Source: Rhodobacteraceae bacterium M382
GTDB taxonomy: Bacteria; Pseudomonadota; Alphaproteobacteria; Rhodobacterales; Rhodobacteraceae
Direction of reading: 5' to 3'
NCBI GenBank assembly: GCA_025141015.1
Contig: CP081098.1
Location: 2,734,501 to 2,798,500 of the forward strand
DNA: 64,000 nt
Shown here: positions 46,151 to 54,362 of the stretch, in pieces
Layout: every line of letters starts with the position of its first letter
Numbering within the stretch: position 1 is the stretch's first letter
Program-made: the position numbers and the translations under genes
Notes under the pieces: model-generated
What the model was told of the DNA's origin: nothing
The model's input: only the letters and a program-made list of their open reading frames with translations
Database searches by the model: none

Positions 46151-46188
46151 GGACAGGGGCAGCCGGGGTGGACTGGCCGCCCCTGTCC
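46151..46188 (-). promoter_or_regulatory. Intra-operon hairpin between dctP and dctQM
   Basis: Ten-bp perfect stem GGACAGGGGC/GCCCCTGTCC with an 18-base loop, 16 bases after the dctP stop. A smaller GCGCAAGT/ACTTGCGC stem spans the stop (46192-46213). Such elements often protect the binding-protein mRNA and reduce read-through into the permease. Confidence 0.6.
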
Positions 46189-46203
46189 GCGGCGCAAGTG
46201 AAA

Positions 46204-47256
46204 TTACTTGCGCGGGAGGAAGGCGTTTTCTTTCCACACGGCATACCCGTCGCGGAAGCCATTCATGTCACCCAGAACCTTGGCAAAGAATTCGTTGTTG
46301 GCGGCCTCTTCGGCGGCAACGTCGTCCCAGGTGCTGCGGAACGTGGCGAGCATTTCGTCGTTCCACTGTTTGATCTGCACACCGTTGTTTTCAACGTTGT
46401 CGATCAGGGCGGCGTGCTGGATCGCTTCGCCTTCGGCAAAGCTGTCAGTCATCGACGCCTTGCAGGCATTTTCGATGATGGCACGGTGCTGTTCGGATGC
46501 ACCGTTCCAAACGTCCTTGTTCACCAGCAGTTCAAACACGGTCGCCTGCTGGTGCCAGCCGGGGAAGTAGTTGAATTTGACCAGCTTGTGAAAGCCCAGA
46601 CGCGCGTCGATTGCGGGCATCGAGAATTCAGTGGCGTCAATTGCGCCTTTTTCCAGCGCAGGGAAAATTTCACCACCAGGCAGCAGCGACGTGGCCACGC
46701 CCAGTTTCTGCATCACTTTGCCGCCCAGACCAAAGAAGCGCATTTTCAGACCCTGCAGGTCATCGGGGCTGTTGATTTCCTTGGCGAACCAACCCGACGT
46801 TTCCGGGGCAATCACGGCACAGGGCAAAACATGCACATTGTACCCGGCCTGATCATACATCTCCTGATACAGGCTCATCCCGTTGCCGTAATACAGCCAC
46901 GCCATGTATTCGCCCGCCTCGGGGCCAAACGGCACGGCGGAAAACAGCGGTGCGGCCGGGATTTTGCCCGCCCAATATCCGGCAGTGGTATAGCCCGAGT
47001 TGATCTTGCCCGAAGACACAGCATCCAGGATTTCAAACGGCGGAACCAGTTTGCCCGGTTCATACACCTTCATTTTTAGTGTGCCACCCGACATCAGATC
47101 CAACTGTTCGGCCACCCGCGGAATGGGCGAACCCAGACCCGGCAGCGACGTGGAAAACGCGATCGGGGTTTTCAGCAGCATCTTGTCTGCGGCCATGGCA
47201 GCCGGTGCGGTCAACAGCGACGCGGCAACGGCCAATGTGGTCAGGGTCTTTTTCAT
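46204..47256 (-). CDS. TRAP transporter substrate-binding protein (DctP family)
   Basis: Periplasmic receptor of 350 residues with a Sec signal cleaved after AMA (about 22). The family features are visible: the PRVAEQL start of the first helix, FGPEAGEYMAWLYYGNG, and the SGWFAKEI arginine-free variant region. The sequence most resembles 2-oxoacid/lactate-type receptors (TakP-like), so a small hydroxy or keto acid is likely. ATG 47256 follows GGAGGAGA. First gene of the operon, divergent from the GntR regulator. Confidence 0.88.
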   Translation of the reverse strand: MKKTLTTLAVAASLLTAPAAMAADKMLLKTPIAFSTSLPGLGSPIPRVAEQLDLMSGGTLKMKVYEPGKLVPPFEILDAVSSGKINSGYTTAGYWAGKIPAAPLFSAVPFGPEAGEYMAWLYYGNGMSLYQEMYDQAGYNVHVLPCAVIAPETSGWFAKEINSPDDLQGLKMRFFGLGGKVMQKLGVATSLLPGGEIFPALEKGAIDATEFSMPAIDARLGFHKLVKFNYFPGWHQQATVFELLVNKDVWNGASEQHRAIIENACKASMTDSFAEGEAIQHAALIDNVENNGVQIKQWNDEMLATFRSTWDDVAAEEAANNEFFAKVLGDMNGFRDGYAVWKENAFLPRK

Positions 47257-47325
47257 GTCATCTCCTCCAGAGTGCGTGTCAGCCGTCCCCACGGCCGTCT
47301 TGGGCACCACATTGCGTGGTATGCT

Positions 47326-47373
47326 TGGTAAATATTGTTGACCACGAATTTCGGTCAACAACTTTATTTACCA
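47326..47373. promoter_or_regulatory. Nested palindromic operator for GntR/FadR regulator
   Basis: Two concentric inverted repeats: outer TGGTAAATA (47326-47334) with TATTTACCA (47365-47373), inner TTGTTGACC (47335-47343) with GGTCAACAA (47353-47361) around a 9-base centre. TGGT/ACCA ends are typical for FadR-type GntR sites. It lies 70-117 bases before dctP. Confidence 0.72.
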
Positions 47374-47532
47374 CCAATGTCATTCACTGGATCAAATTCT
47401 CGCATATTCTCAGAACGGAAATTTCAGGAAATATTTCCCGATTTTCGGAAGTTTTGTTTTTTAACATAAGATTAGTTCAACCCACTCTCTACGTAGTTCT
47501 GGGTATTCCCTGCTTGCAATGCAGCTATGCAG

Positions 47533-47554
47533 TGGTAAAATAAAAAGACGACCA
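47533..47554. promoter_or_regulatory. Possible second GntR operator
   Basis: TGGT at 47533-47536 and ACCA at 47551-47554 around 14 AT-rich bases, 36 bases before the regulator gene. The TGGTAAA half matches the main operator. Could mediate autoregulation. Confidence 0.4.
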
Positions 47555-47589
47555 AAAAATTGTCGCGCGAACCAAAAGGCCCAAAACCG

Positions 47590-48363
47590 ATGACCGACAC
47601 CAGCCCATTCGACCCCGTCGGACACGAATCAGTGGCCATCGCGGTGGTCGATCAAATCGAATCGATGATCGTTGACGGCATCCTCAAGGAGGGGCGCAAG
47701 CTCCCCTCGGAACGGGAACTGTCCGATGCCATGGGCGTGTCCCGCCCCAAATTGCGCGAAGCCCTGCAGATTCTGGAGGAACGCGGGCTGATCCATGTGC
47801 GCCATGGCGAAGGCAGCTTTGTCGCGCAGCTGACCGGTCGGGCCATGTCCCCCGCTCTGTTGTCGCTATACGCGCGCCATGGCAATGCGTTCTACGACTA
47901 TCTCGAATACCGGCGCGAACAAGAAGCCTTTGCCGCCCGCATGGCAGCCGACCGGGCCACACAATCCGACAAGGACCGGATCCGCGAAATCATTCGCGAC
48001 ATGCAGGTGGCCTGGGAACAGGATGATTCAGACGCGAGCCAAGAGGCCGATTTACGCCTGCACGTCGCGGTCGTCGATGCCAGCCAGAACACCACGCTCA
48101 TCCACATGATGGCTTCGATCTATGATCTGACGCGCCAGGGCGTCTTTTATAACCGTGAATTCCTGCGCACCATGGATGGCACGGGCAAGGCGCTGCTGGA
48201 TCAGCATATTGAAATTGCCGATGCGATCCTGAATGGAGATCCGGGCCGGGCGGAAACTGCTGCCCGCGTTCATATGGATTTTGTCGAAAACTCATTCCGC
48301 AAGGGTCAGGAACAATTGGAACGAGAGGCACGGGCTGCAAAACGGCGTAAACTGTCTTTCTGA
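47590..48363 (+). CDS. GntR/FadR-family regulator of the lactate-TRAP locus
   Basis: DNA-binding regulator of 257 residues. The N-terminal winged helix has KLPSERELSDAMGVSRPKLREALQILEERG; the C-terminal FCD effector domain has metal-type histidines (LRLHVAVVDAS, DQHIEIADAI). The subgroup resembles LldR/PdhR, which respond to lactate or pyruvate. ATG 47590 is preferred over TTG 47560. It likely binds the palindromes in the shared spacer and controls dctP-dctQM-dld. Confidence 0.88.
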   Translation: MTDTSPFDPVGHESVAIAVVDQIESMIVDGILKEGRKLPSERELSDAMGVSRPKLREALQILEERGLIHVRHGEGSFVAQLTGRAMSPALLSLYARHGNAFYDYLEYRREQEAFAARMAADRATQSDKDRIREIIRDMQVAWEQDDSDASQEADLRLHVAVVDASQNTTLIHMMASIYDLTRQGVFYNREFLRTMDGTGKALLDQHIEIADAILNGDPGRAETAARVHMDFVENSFRKGQEQLEREARAAKRRKLSF

Positions 48364-48511
48364 CCCAACGTCGTACACTGTGATTACAGAAGTATGGCCG
48401 CCGGATGCCGCACAGGTGACGCATCTGGGACTGTCGCCACAGGAAAATTTCCGCTACTCGGGTACAACGCCCGTCCCCTGACAGGCCCATTCAATTGTGG
48501 AGAGGCCGCCC

Positions 48512-48847
48512 ATGCCGGTACAATACCTGTATCTTTTCATTGCTGTTGCTGCCGAAACCATTGGCACCACGGCCTTGCAGGCCAGCCAACAATTCTCTCG
48601 GCTGGGGCCATCGCTGATTGTCATCGTGGCCTATGCGTTTTCGTTCTACATGATGGGTTTGACGCTCAAGCTGATGCCGGTGGGAATTGTTTATGCCATC
48701 TGGTCCGGGCTGGGGATTGTCCTGATCGCAGCCATCGGTTTTGTCGTCTTCGGACAAAAGCTGGACCTGCCGGCCGTTCTGGGCATGGTCATGATCGTTC
48801 TGGGCATTCTGGTGATACACCTGTTTTCCAACAGTTCGACCCACTAG
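48512..48847 (+). CDS. SMR-family multidrug/guanidinium transporter
   Basis: Four-helix proton-coupled exporter of 111 residues, the usual EmrE length. The key membrane glutamate is in AVAAETIGT (Glu15), and VYAIWSGLG in helix 3 is diagnostic. ATG 48512 follows GGAGAGG; an in-frame start 15 bases upstream is less likely. It stands alone between gntR and typA. Substrate unknown (quaternary cations or guanidinium). Confidence 0.88.
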   Translation: MPVQYLYLFIAVAAETIGTTALQASQQFSRLGPSLIVIVAYAFSFYMMGLTLKLMPVGIVYAIWSGLGIVLIAAIGFVVFGQKLDLPAVLGMVMIVLGILVIHLFSNSSTH

Positions 48848-48949
48848 AGCCCCAAAATCCGCCATTAATGCCGCAAAGATGCATTTTCTCTGGCCTTCAC
48901 CAGAGCAACGGGCTATGCGCGCGGCAACTCCCTTGAAAAGGCTTTCCAC

Positions 48950-50770
48950 ATGGACCTGCGCAATATTGCGATCATCGCTCATGTTGACCACGGAAAAACA
49001 ACTCTGGTTGACGAACTGCTGAAACAATCCGGTACCTACCGCGAAAACCAGGCCACCACTGAACGGGCCATGGACAGCAACGATCTGGAACGCGAACGCG
49101 GCATTACCATTTTCGCCAAACCGACGTCGGTGGAATGGAAAGGCACCCGGATCAATATCGTTGACACCCCCGGCCACGCCGATTTTGGCGGCGAAGTCGA
49201 ACGTATCCTGTCGATGGTAGACGGTGTTGTTCTGCTGGTGGACGCAGCCGAAGGCCCGATGCCCCAGACCAAATTCGTGACCTCCAAGGCTCTGGCTCTG
49301 GGTCTGCGCCCCATCGTGGTCCTGAACAAGGTCGACAAACCCGACGCAGAACCCGATCGTGCGCTGGACGAATGTTTTGACCTGTTTGCCAACCTTGGTG
49401 CCAATGATGATCAGCTGGATTTCCCGCATATGTATGCGTCGGGTCGTAATGGCTGGGCTGACGCTGACCTGAATGGTCCGCGCAAGGATTTGCACGCGCT
49501 GTTCAACCTGATCGTGAACCATGTTCCCGAACCGCGCCAGATCAAGAAACAGGATGACGATTTCCGCATGCTGGCCACCACATTGGGCAGCGACCCGTTT
49601 GTGGGCCGCATCCTGACCGGCCGCGTCGAAAGCGGCAAGCTCAAGGTCGGCGCAACCGTGCAGGCCCTGTCCCGCATCGGCCAAAAGATCGAACAGTTCC
49701 GCGTGACCAAAATCCAGGCGTTCCGCGGATTGAGCACCCAGGACATCGAAGAAGCCCAGGCCGGTGACATCGTATCCATTGCCGGCATGTCCAAGGCCAC
49801 CGTGGCGGACACCATCTGTGCGTTGGCCGTTGACGACGCGCTGGACGCCCAGCCGATTGATCCGCCCACCATCACAGTGACCTTTGGCATCAACGACAGC
49901 CCCCTGGCCGGTCGTGACGGCAAAAAGGTTCAGTCCCGCGTCATTCGTGACCGCCTGATGAAAGAGGCCGAATCCAACGTCGCAATCAAAATCACCGACA
50001 CACCCGGCGGTGACGCGTTTGAAGTTGCCGGTCGCGGCGAATTGCAGATGGGCGTTCTGATCGAAAACATGCGCCGCGAAGGGTTCGAACTGTCGATTTC
50101 GCGCCCGCAGGTTCTGTTCCGCGAAGAAAACGGTGTCCGTATGGAGCCAATCGAAGAAGCCACCATTGACGTGGACGACGAATACTCTGGTGCCGTGATC
50201 GAAAAGATCACCGGCCACCGCAAGGGCGAGCTGGTCGAAATGAAACCCGCCGGTGCTGGTAAAACCCGCATCATCGCCCACGTGCCGTCGCGCGGCCTGA
50301 TTGGGTATCACGGTGAATTCCTGACCGATACCCGCGGTACTGGCGTGTTGAACCGCGTATTCCACGGCTGGGCCCCACACAAAGGGTCCATTCCGGGCCG
50401 TCGTTCGGGTGTTCTGATCTCGATGGAAAACGGCACATCCGTTGCCTTTGCATTGTGGAACCTCGAAGAGCGCGGCAAGATGATGATCGGTGCCCAGGCC
50501 GACGTTTATACCGGTATGATCATCGGCGAACATTCGCGGAACAACGATCTGGAAGTGAACCCGTTGAAAGGCAAGAAGCTGACCAACGTGCGCGCCTCTG
50601 GCACCGACGATGCGGTGCGTCTGACCACACCAATGACCCTGTCGCTGGAAGAGGCGATTGCCTATATCAACGACGACGAACTGGTCGAAGTGACGCCCAA
50701 CAACGTGCGCCTGCGCAAACGCTATCTGGACCCGCATGAACGCAAGCGGATGGCCCGCGCCGACGGCTGA
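48950..50770 (+). CDS. typA: Ribosome-binding GTPase TypA/BipA
   Basis: Translational GTPase that assists ribosome assembly and stress growth. The 606 residues have G1 AHVDHGKTT (10-18), the switch [19 protein letters not shown], and NKVD. EF-G-like domains II, III and V and the TypA-specific C-terminal domain follow. A housekeeping gene with its own terminator at 50801. Confidence 0.97.
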   Translation: MDLRNIAIIAHVDHGKTTLVDELLKQSGTYRENQATTERAMDSNDLERERGITIFAKPTSVEWKGTRINIVDTPGHADFGGEVERILSMVDGVVLLVDAAEGPMPQTKFVTSKALALGLRPIVVLNKVDKPDAEPDRALDECFDLFANLGANDDQLDFPHMYASGRNGWADADLNGPRKDLHALFNLIVNHVPEPRQIKKQDDDFRMLATTLGSDPFVGRILTGRVESGKLKVGATVQALSRIGQKIEQFRVTKIQAFRGLSTQDIEEAQAGDIVSIAGMSKATVADTICALAVDDALDAQPIDPPTITVTFGINDSPLAGRDGKKVQSRVIRDRLMKEAESNVAIKITDTPGGDAFEVAGRGELQMGVLIENMRREGFELSISRPQVLFREENGVRMEPIEEATIDVDDEYSGAVIEKITGHRKGELVEMKPAGAGKTRIIAHVPSRGLIGYHGEFLTDTRGTGVLNRVFHGWAPHKGSIPGRRSGVLISMENGTSVAFALWNLEERGKMMIGAQADVYTGMIIGEHSRNNDLEVNPLKGKKLTNVRASGTDDAVRLTTPMTLSLEEAIAYINDDELVEVTPNNVRLRKRYLDPHERKRMARADG

Positions 50771-50800
50771 TACCGTCTGTCCATCGACAATCCGATAGGC

Positions 50801-50833
50801 AACGCCCGGGCCCCTCAGGGTCCGGGCGTTTTC
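50801..50833 (+). terminator. Terminator of typA
   Basis: Long stem AACGCCCGG-GCCC with GGGT-CCGGGCGTT around a CTCA loop, ending in TTTTC. It is 30 bases past the stop codon. Confidence 0.82.
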
Positions 50834-50843
50834 GTTGGGCTGT

Positions 50844-52862
50844 ATGCAATCGAAACCTGATATGCATAATGGGGTGTTCAGCAACTTGCTTGATTGGGAA
50901 CCCCGGTTGAAATCAGTCCGTCTGCGCCTGTTGATCCTTGCTCTGCTGCCATTGGTGGTCCTCTTGCCACTGATGCTGTTGCTGGGTCTGACGCGCTGGA
51001 CCGCGGAATACGACGACATCCTGATCGCCAATGTCGAAAGCGATCTGCGCATCGCTGAACAATATCTGGGGCAGATCCTGATGCGCACCGGCGCGGATGT
51101 CCAAGGGGTGGCGGATTCGGCGGCGTTTCTGGATCAGCTGCACGCCGACCGGGCAGAGTTCGACCAGTTCCTGAAGCAAAAGCAAAACACGCTGGAACTG
51201 GACTTTCTCTATTACCTGTCCCCCACGGCCCAACCGGATGCGATCGGCAGATGGCCCGTTGTGCAATCGGCACGAACCGGCAAACTGGCCTCGGAGATCG
51301 ATCTGTTCTCGCCTCAGGATCTGTCTGCGATCTCGGCGGATCTGGCCCTGCGTGCCCGTGTCCCATTGATTGAAACAGTTGCCGCAGTGCCCACGGATCG
51401 CACCATCGAAGAACGCGGCATGGTGGTTCATACGGCCAGCCCGGTTGGTCCGGCAGGCAGCCTGGGCGTTCTGATCGGAGGGATCCTGTTGAACCGGAAC
51501 CTCGATTTCATCGACACCATCAACTCACTTGTCTATCTGAACGCCGCCACCGGCGGTGACCGTCAGGGCACCGCGACCCTGTTTCTGGACGATGTGCGCG
51601 TCTCGACCAATGTGCGCCTGTTTGAAGACGTCCGCGCGTTGGGAACGCGCGTGTCTGCGGTGGTGCGCGGAGCGGTTCTGGACCAGGGCCAGAAATGGTT
51701 GAATCGGGCTTTTGTGGTAAATGATTGGTATATCTCGGGCTATCTGCCGATCACCGACAGCTTTGGGGATCGGGTCGGCATGTTGTATGTCGGATTTCTC
51801 GAGGCCCCTTTTGTTGCCGTCAAGCGCGAAGCCTATTGGGCGCTTCTGATTGCCGTTCTGGCCCTGTTGGCCCTGTCCGTACCGTTTTTCCTGCGCATGG
51901 CCAAAGGCATCTTTTCGCCGCTGGAAAAGATGATCCAAACCATGTCGCGGGTTGAACGTGGCGATCTGGCGGCACGCAATGGCGACATACAGGCCCGAGA
52001 CGAGATCGGCCATGTCGCTCGCCATCTCGACACATTGCTGGATCAGGTTCAAGAACGCGACCAGGCCCTGCGCGCCTGGGCCGACGAGCTGAACGAACGC
52101 GTTGAAAACCGAACAGCAGAGCTGAAACAGGCCAATCAAAAACTGGAAGAGACATTCAAGCAACTGGTGATGTCCGAAAAATTGGCCTCGATCGGAGAAA
52201 TCACGGCTGGCGTCGCCCATGAAATCAACAACCCTGTCGCCGTCATTCAAGGAAATGTGGACGTGATCCGGCTGACATTGAACGAACGCGCCCGCGACGT
52301 CGAAACCGAACTCAACCTGGTGGATCGCCAGGTCCAACGGATTTCGACCATCGTGGACAAGCTGTTGCAATTCGCCCGTCCGACGGAATTTGGCACCTAC
52401 GAAGAAAGCGTCGATATCGCTTTGGTGGTCAAGGATTGCCTGGTTTTGGTTGAACATGTTCTGTCCCAGACAAATATCATCGTCGAAACCGACCTAAAAA
52501 AAGCACCACTGGTCCGGATCAACCCCGGAGAGTTGCAGCAGGTCATCGTTAATCTTTTGGTCAACGCGGCCCAGGCCATGGGAAATGACGGCGTGCTGTC
52601 GGTGTCTTTGTCTCAGACAGAAGACAAGGGACAGGCCGGTGCCTGTCTCTGTATTGGCGACACCGGCCCCGGTATTCCGGACGACAATCTCGACAATCTG
52701 TTCGACCCGTTTTTCACCACAAAGCCGGCAGAGGGAACGGGGCTCGGCCTGTCGATCAGCCAAACGCTGATCCGACGCGAAGGCGGCCACATCCGCGCCC
52801 GCAACCGTGACAGCGGCGGTGCCGCGTTTTCAATCTGGCTGCCCGAAGTGCTGGTGGACTGA
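50844..52862 (+). CDS. Membrane sensor histidine kinase (Cache-HAMP-HisKA-HATPase)
   Basis: Two-component sensor of 672 residues. TM1 (about 28-50) and a second TM near residues 330-350 bracket a periplasmic Cache-like domain of about 280 residues, followed by HAMP, a coiled coil (DELNERVENRTAELKQANQKLEETFKQL), the H-box GVAHEINNPV with phospho-acceptor His459, and HATPase motifs NLLVNAAQAM, DTGPGIP and GTGLGLSIS. Start ATG 50844 or 50862. The ligand is unknown. It is convergent with the NtrC-like regulator gene 19 bases away, its likely partner. Similar architectures sense C4-dicarboxylates (DctB). Confidence 0.88.
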   Translation: MQSKPDMHNGVFSNLLDWEPRLKSVRLRLLILALLPLVVLLPLMLLLGLTRWTAEYDDILIANVESDLRIAEQYLGQILMRTGADVQGVADSAAFLDQLHADRAEFDQFLKQKQNTLELDFLYYLSPTAQPDAIGRWPVVQSARTGKLASEIDLFSPQDLSAISADLALRARVPLIETVAAVPTDRTIEERGMVVHTASPVGPAGSLGVLIGGILLNRNLDFIDTINSLVYLNAATGGDRQGTATLFLDDVRVSTNVRLFEDVRALGTRVSAVVRGAVLDQGQKWLNRAFVVNDWYISGYLPITDSFGDRVGMLYVGFLEAPFVAVKREAYWALLIAVLALLALSVPFFLRMAKGIFSPLEKMIQTMSRVERGDLAARNGDIQARDEIGHVARHLDTLLDQVQERDQALRAWADELNERVENRTAELKQANQKLEETFKQLVMSEKLASIGEITAGVAHEINNPVAVIQGNVDVIRLTLNERARDVETELNLVDRQVQRISTIVDKLLQFARPTEFGTYEESVDIALVVKDCLVLVEHVLSQTNIIVETDLKKAPLVRINPGELQQVIVNLLVNAAQAMGNDGVLSVSLSQTEDKGQAGACLCIGDTGPGIPDDNLDNLFDPFFTTKPAEGTGLGLSISQTLIRREGGHIRARNRDSGGAAFSIWLPEVLVD

Positions 52863-52881
52863 ACCCGTTATGCGGGGCGTA

Positions 52882-54228
52882 TCACACGTTCCAGGTCGCG
52901 CATTTCCGGTCCACAGTCTTGCGTGATACACCCAATCGGCGGGCCGCTTCTGCGCGGTTCCCATTGCATTGATCCAAAATGTGCATGATGTGTCGCTGCA
53001 TGACCAGGTCCAGGGATTCAACCGCGCGACTGCCGGTGATCTGCCCATCCCCTGAAAACTTGTCCGGAAATTCCCCCAATATTACAGATCGTTCGATCAG
53101 GTTCTTCAACTCTCTGACATTCCCCGGCCATTCATACCGGGTGAATTTCATCAGGACTTCTTCGTTCAGTTCCAGTGCCGGCAACCCCAGGGTTCGCGAA
53201 AACTGTTGAATGAACAATGACGCCAATTCGACGATATCTTCGGATCGGGTTCTGAGCGGCGGCATATCGACGGTCAACACATTGATCCGATGAAAGAGAT
53301 CCGCCCGGAATTCCCCCTGCGCGACCACCTTTTCCAAATTCGCGTTGGTCGCGAACAGGAATCTCAGGTTCAACGGAATATCACGTTCCGCACCAACCGG
53401 GCGGACCCGGTGATCTTCGAGCACGCGCAACAATGCAGCCTGGACTTGTTCAGGCATCTGCACGATTTCATCCAGAAACAGAGTGCCGCCTTCGGCGTGC
53501 AGGAACAGCCCATCACGGCGATTGTCCGAATTATCAATCAAACCGAACAGCTCATGCGCAATGCGATCCGGCGAAATCGTCGCGCAATTGACCGCGACAA
53601 ACGGTTTACCAGCCCGGTCTGACATCGAATGCAGGGTGCGCGCGGCCACCTCCTTGCCGGTGCCGGTGGCCCCCGTGAACAACACCGGTGTTGGATGAGG
53701 GGCGATCCGCTCCAAAAGGTCGCGCACTTCGCAGATAGCAACAGAACTGCCCAACAGGCGCCCGCGCCCCAGGCCCCCTTCCCCTTCCAGTTCATGTTTG
53801 AGCAGGTAGTTTTCGCGCCGCAGGTTCTGCCGGTCCAGCGCCCGCGCCGCAGCGTTCAGAATCTGATTGGCGCGAAATGGCTTTAGTACAAAATCGGCCA
53901 CCCCGGTCTGCACCGCCTTGATTGCGGTTTCCAGGTCGGCATAGGCCGTCATCAGGATGGTTTCGGAAAACAACCCGACAAAGCGCTGTTCATGCAACCA
54001 GTCCAACCCTGTCTTGCGCGGCATGATATTGTCGAGGATCACCAGGTCAAAATAGGCCCCGTCCAGCTTGCTGGTGGCTTCGGCTGCAGATGCGGCCTGT
54101 TCAACCCGTTTGCAGCGCGGGCTCAGGATCTTGGATAGAAAATTGCGCATCCCTGGTTCGTCATCGACCACCAGAATCGAAGCATTTGCCAGGCTGTCGC
54201 CATATTCATTGATCGTTGCGGTTTGCAT
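52882..54228 (-). CDS. NtrC-like response regulator lacking GAFTGA
   Basis: Response regulator of 448 residues: REC domain (Asp66 phospho-site, Lys116), AAA+ domain (Walker A GATGTGKE 186-193, Walker B GGTLFLDE) and a Fis-type HTH (NRAEAARRLGVSRKTVDRK). The ELFG of the AAA+ domain (226-229) is followed by LIDNSDNRRDG with no GAFTGA loop, and the segment is several residues short. GAFTGA contacts sigma-54, so this protein probably does not activate sigma-54 promoters; related GAFTGA-less regulators act with sigma-70 or repress. It may control the adjacent formate dehydrogenase genes. Confidence 0.9.
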   Translation of the reverse strand: MQTATINEYGDSLANASILVVDDEPGMRNFLSKILSPRCKRVEQAASAAEATSKLDGAYFDLVILDNIMPRKTGLDWLHEQRFVGLFSETILMTAYADLETAIKAVQTGVADFVLKPFRANQILNAAARALDRQNLRRENYLLKHELEGEGGLGRGRLLGSSVAICEVRDLLERIAPHPTPVLFTGATGTGKEVAARTLHSMSDRAGKPFVAVNCATISPDRIAHELFGLIDNSDNRRDGLFLHAEGGTLFLDEIVQMPEQVQAALLRVLEDHRVRPVGAERDIPLNLRFLFATNANLEKVVAQGEFRADLFHRINVLTVDMPPLRTRSEDIVELASLFIQQFSRTLGLPALELNEEVLMKFTRYEWPGNVRELKNLIERSVILGEFPDKFSGDGQITGSRAVESLDLVMQRHIMHILDQCNGNRAEAARRLGVSRKTVDRKCATWNV

Positions 54229-54236
54229 CTGGTGCC

Positions 54237-54362
54237 TTAATCCAACCTGACCGCGGTGCCCGAGTGCACATCCTGTGCAGAGAACCCGGCCCTCTCCAAT
54301 CCAAAATTGGCTGCTATCGCGATTAGAACGATTGCTGCAAAGCTGGTCAACATCGCTTTCAT
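54237..54362 (-). CDS. Small single-helix protein at end of fdh operon (41 aa)
   Basis: Protein of 41 residues: a membrane helix or signal (about 5-19), then a short tail ending VRLD. ATG 54362 overlaps the stop of the WD40-cytochrome gene (ATGA), so it is likely translated with it. Not covered by typical length cutoffs. Family unknown to me. Confidence 0.55.
   Translation of the reverse strand: MKAMLTSFAAIVLIAIAANFGLERAGFSAQDVHSGTAVRLD

Larger units (their letters stand above)
47257..47589. other. dctP-gntR divergent control region, 333 bp
   Basis: AT-rich spacer with the nested palindrome at 47326-47373, a second TGGT...ACCA arrangement at 47533-47554 and an ACCAC/GTGGT repeat at 47306-47320. 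No gene is seen. Confidence 0.65.

Noticed and set aside
48491-51088. Minus-strand frame of 865 codons opposite typA
   Set aside because: Covers SMR, typA and part of the kinase gene with no domain. Typical antisense open frame caused by codon bias.
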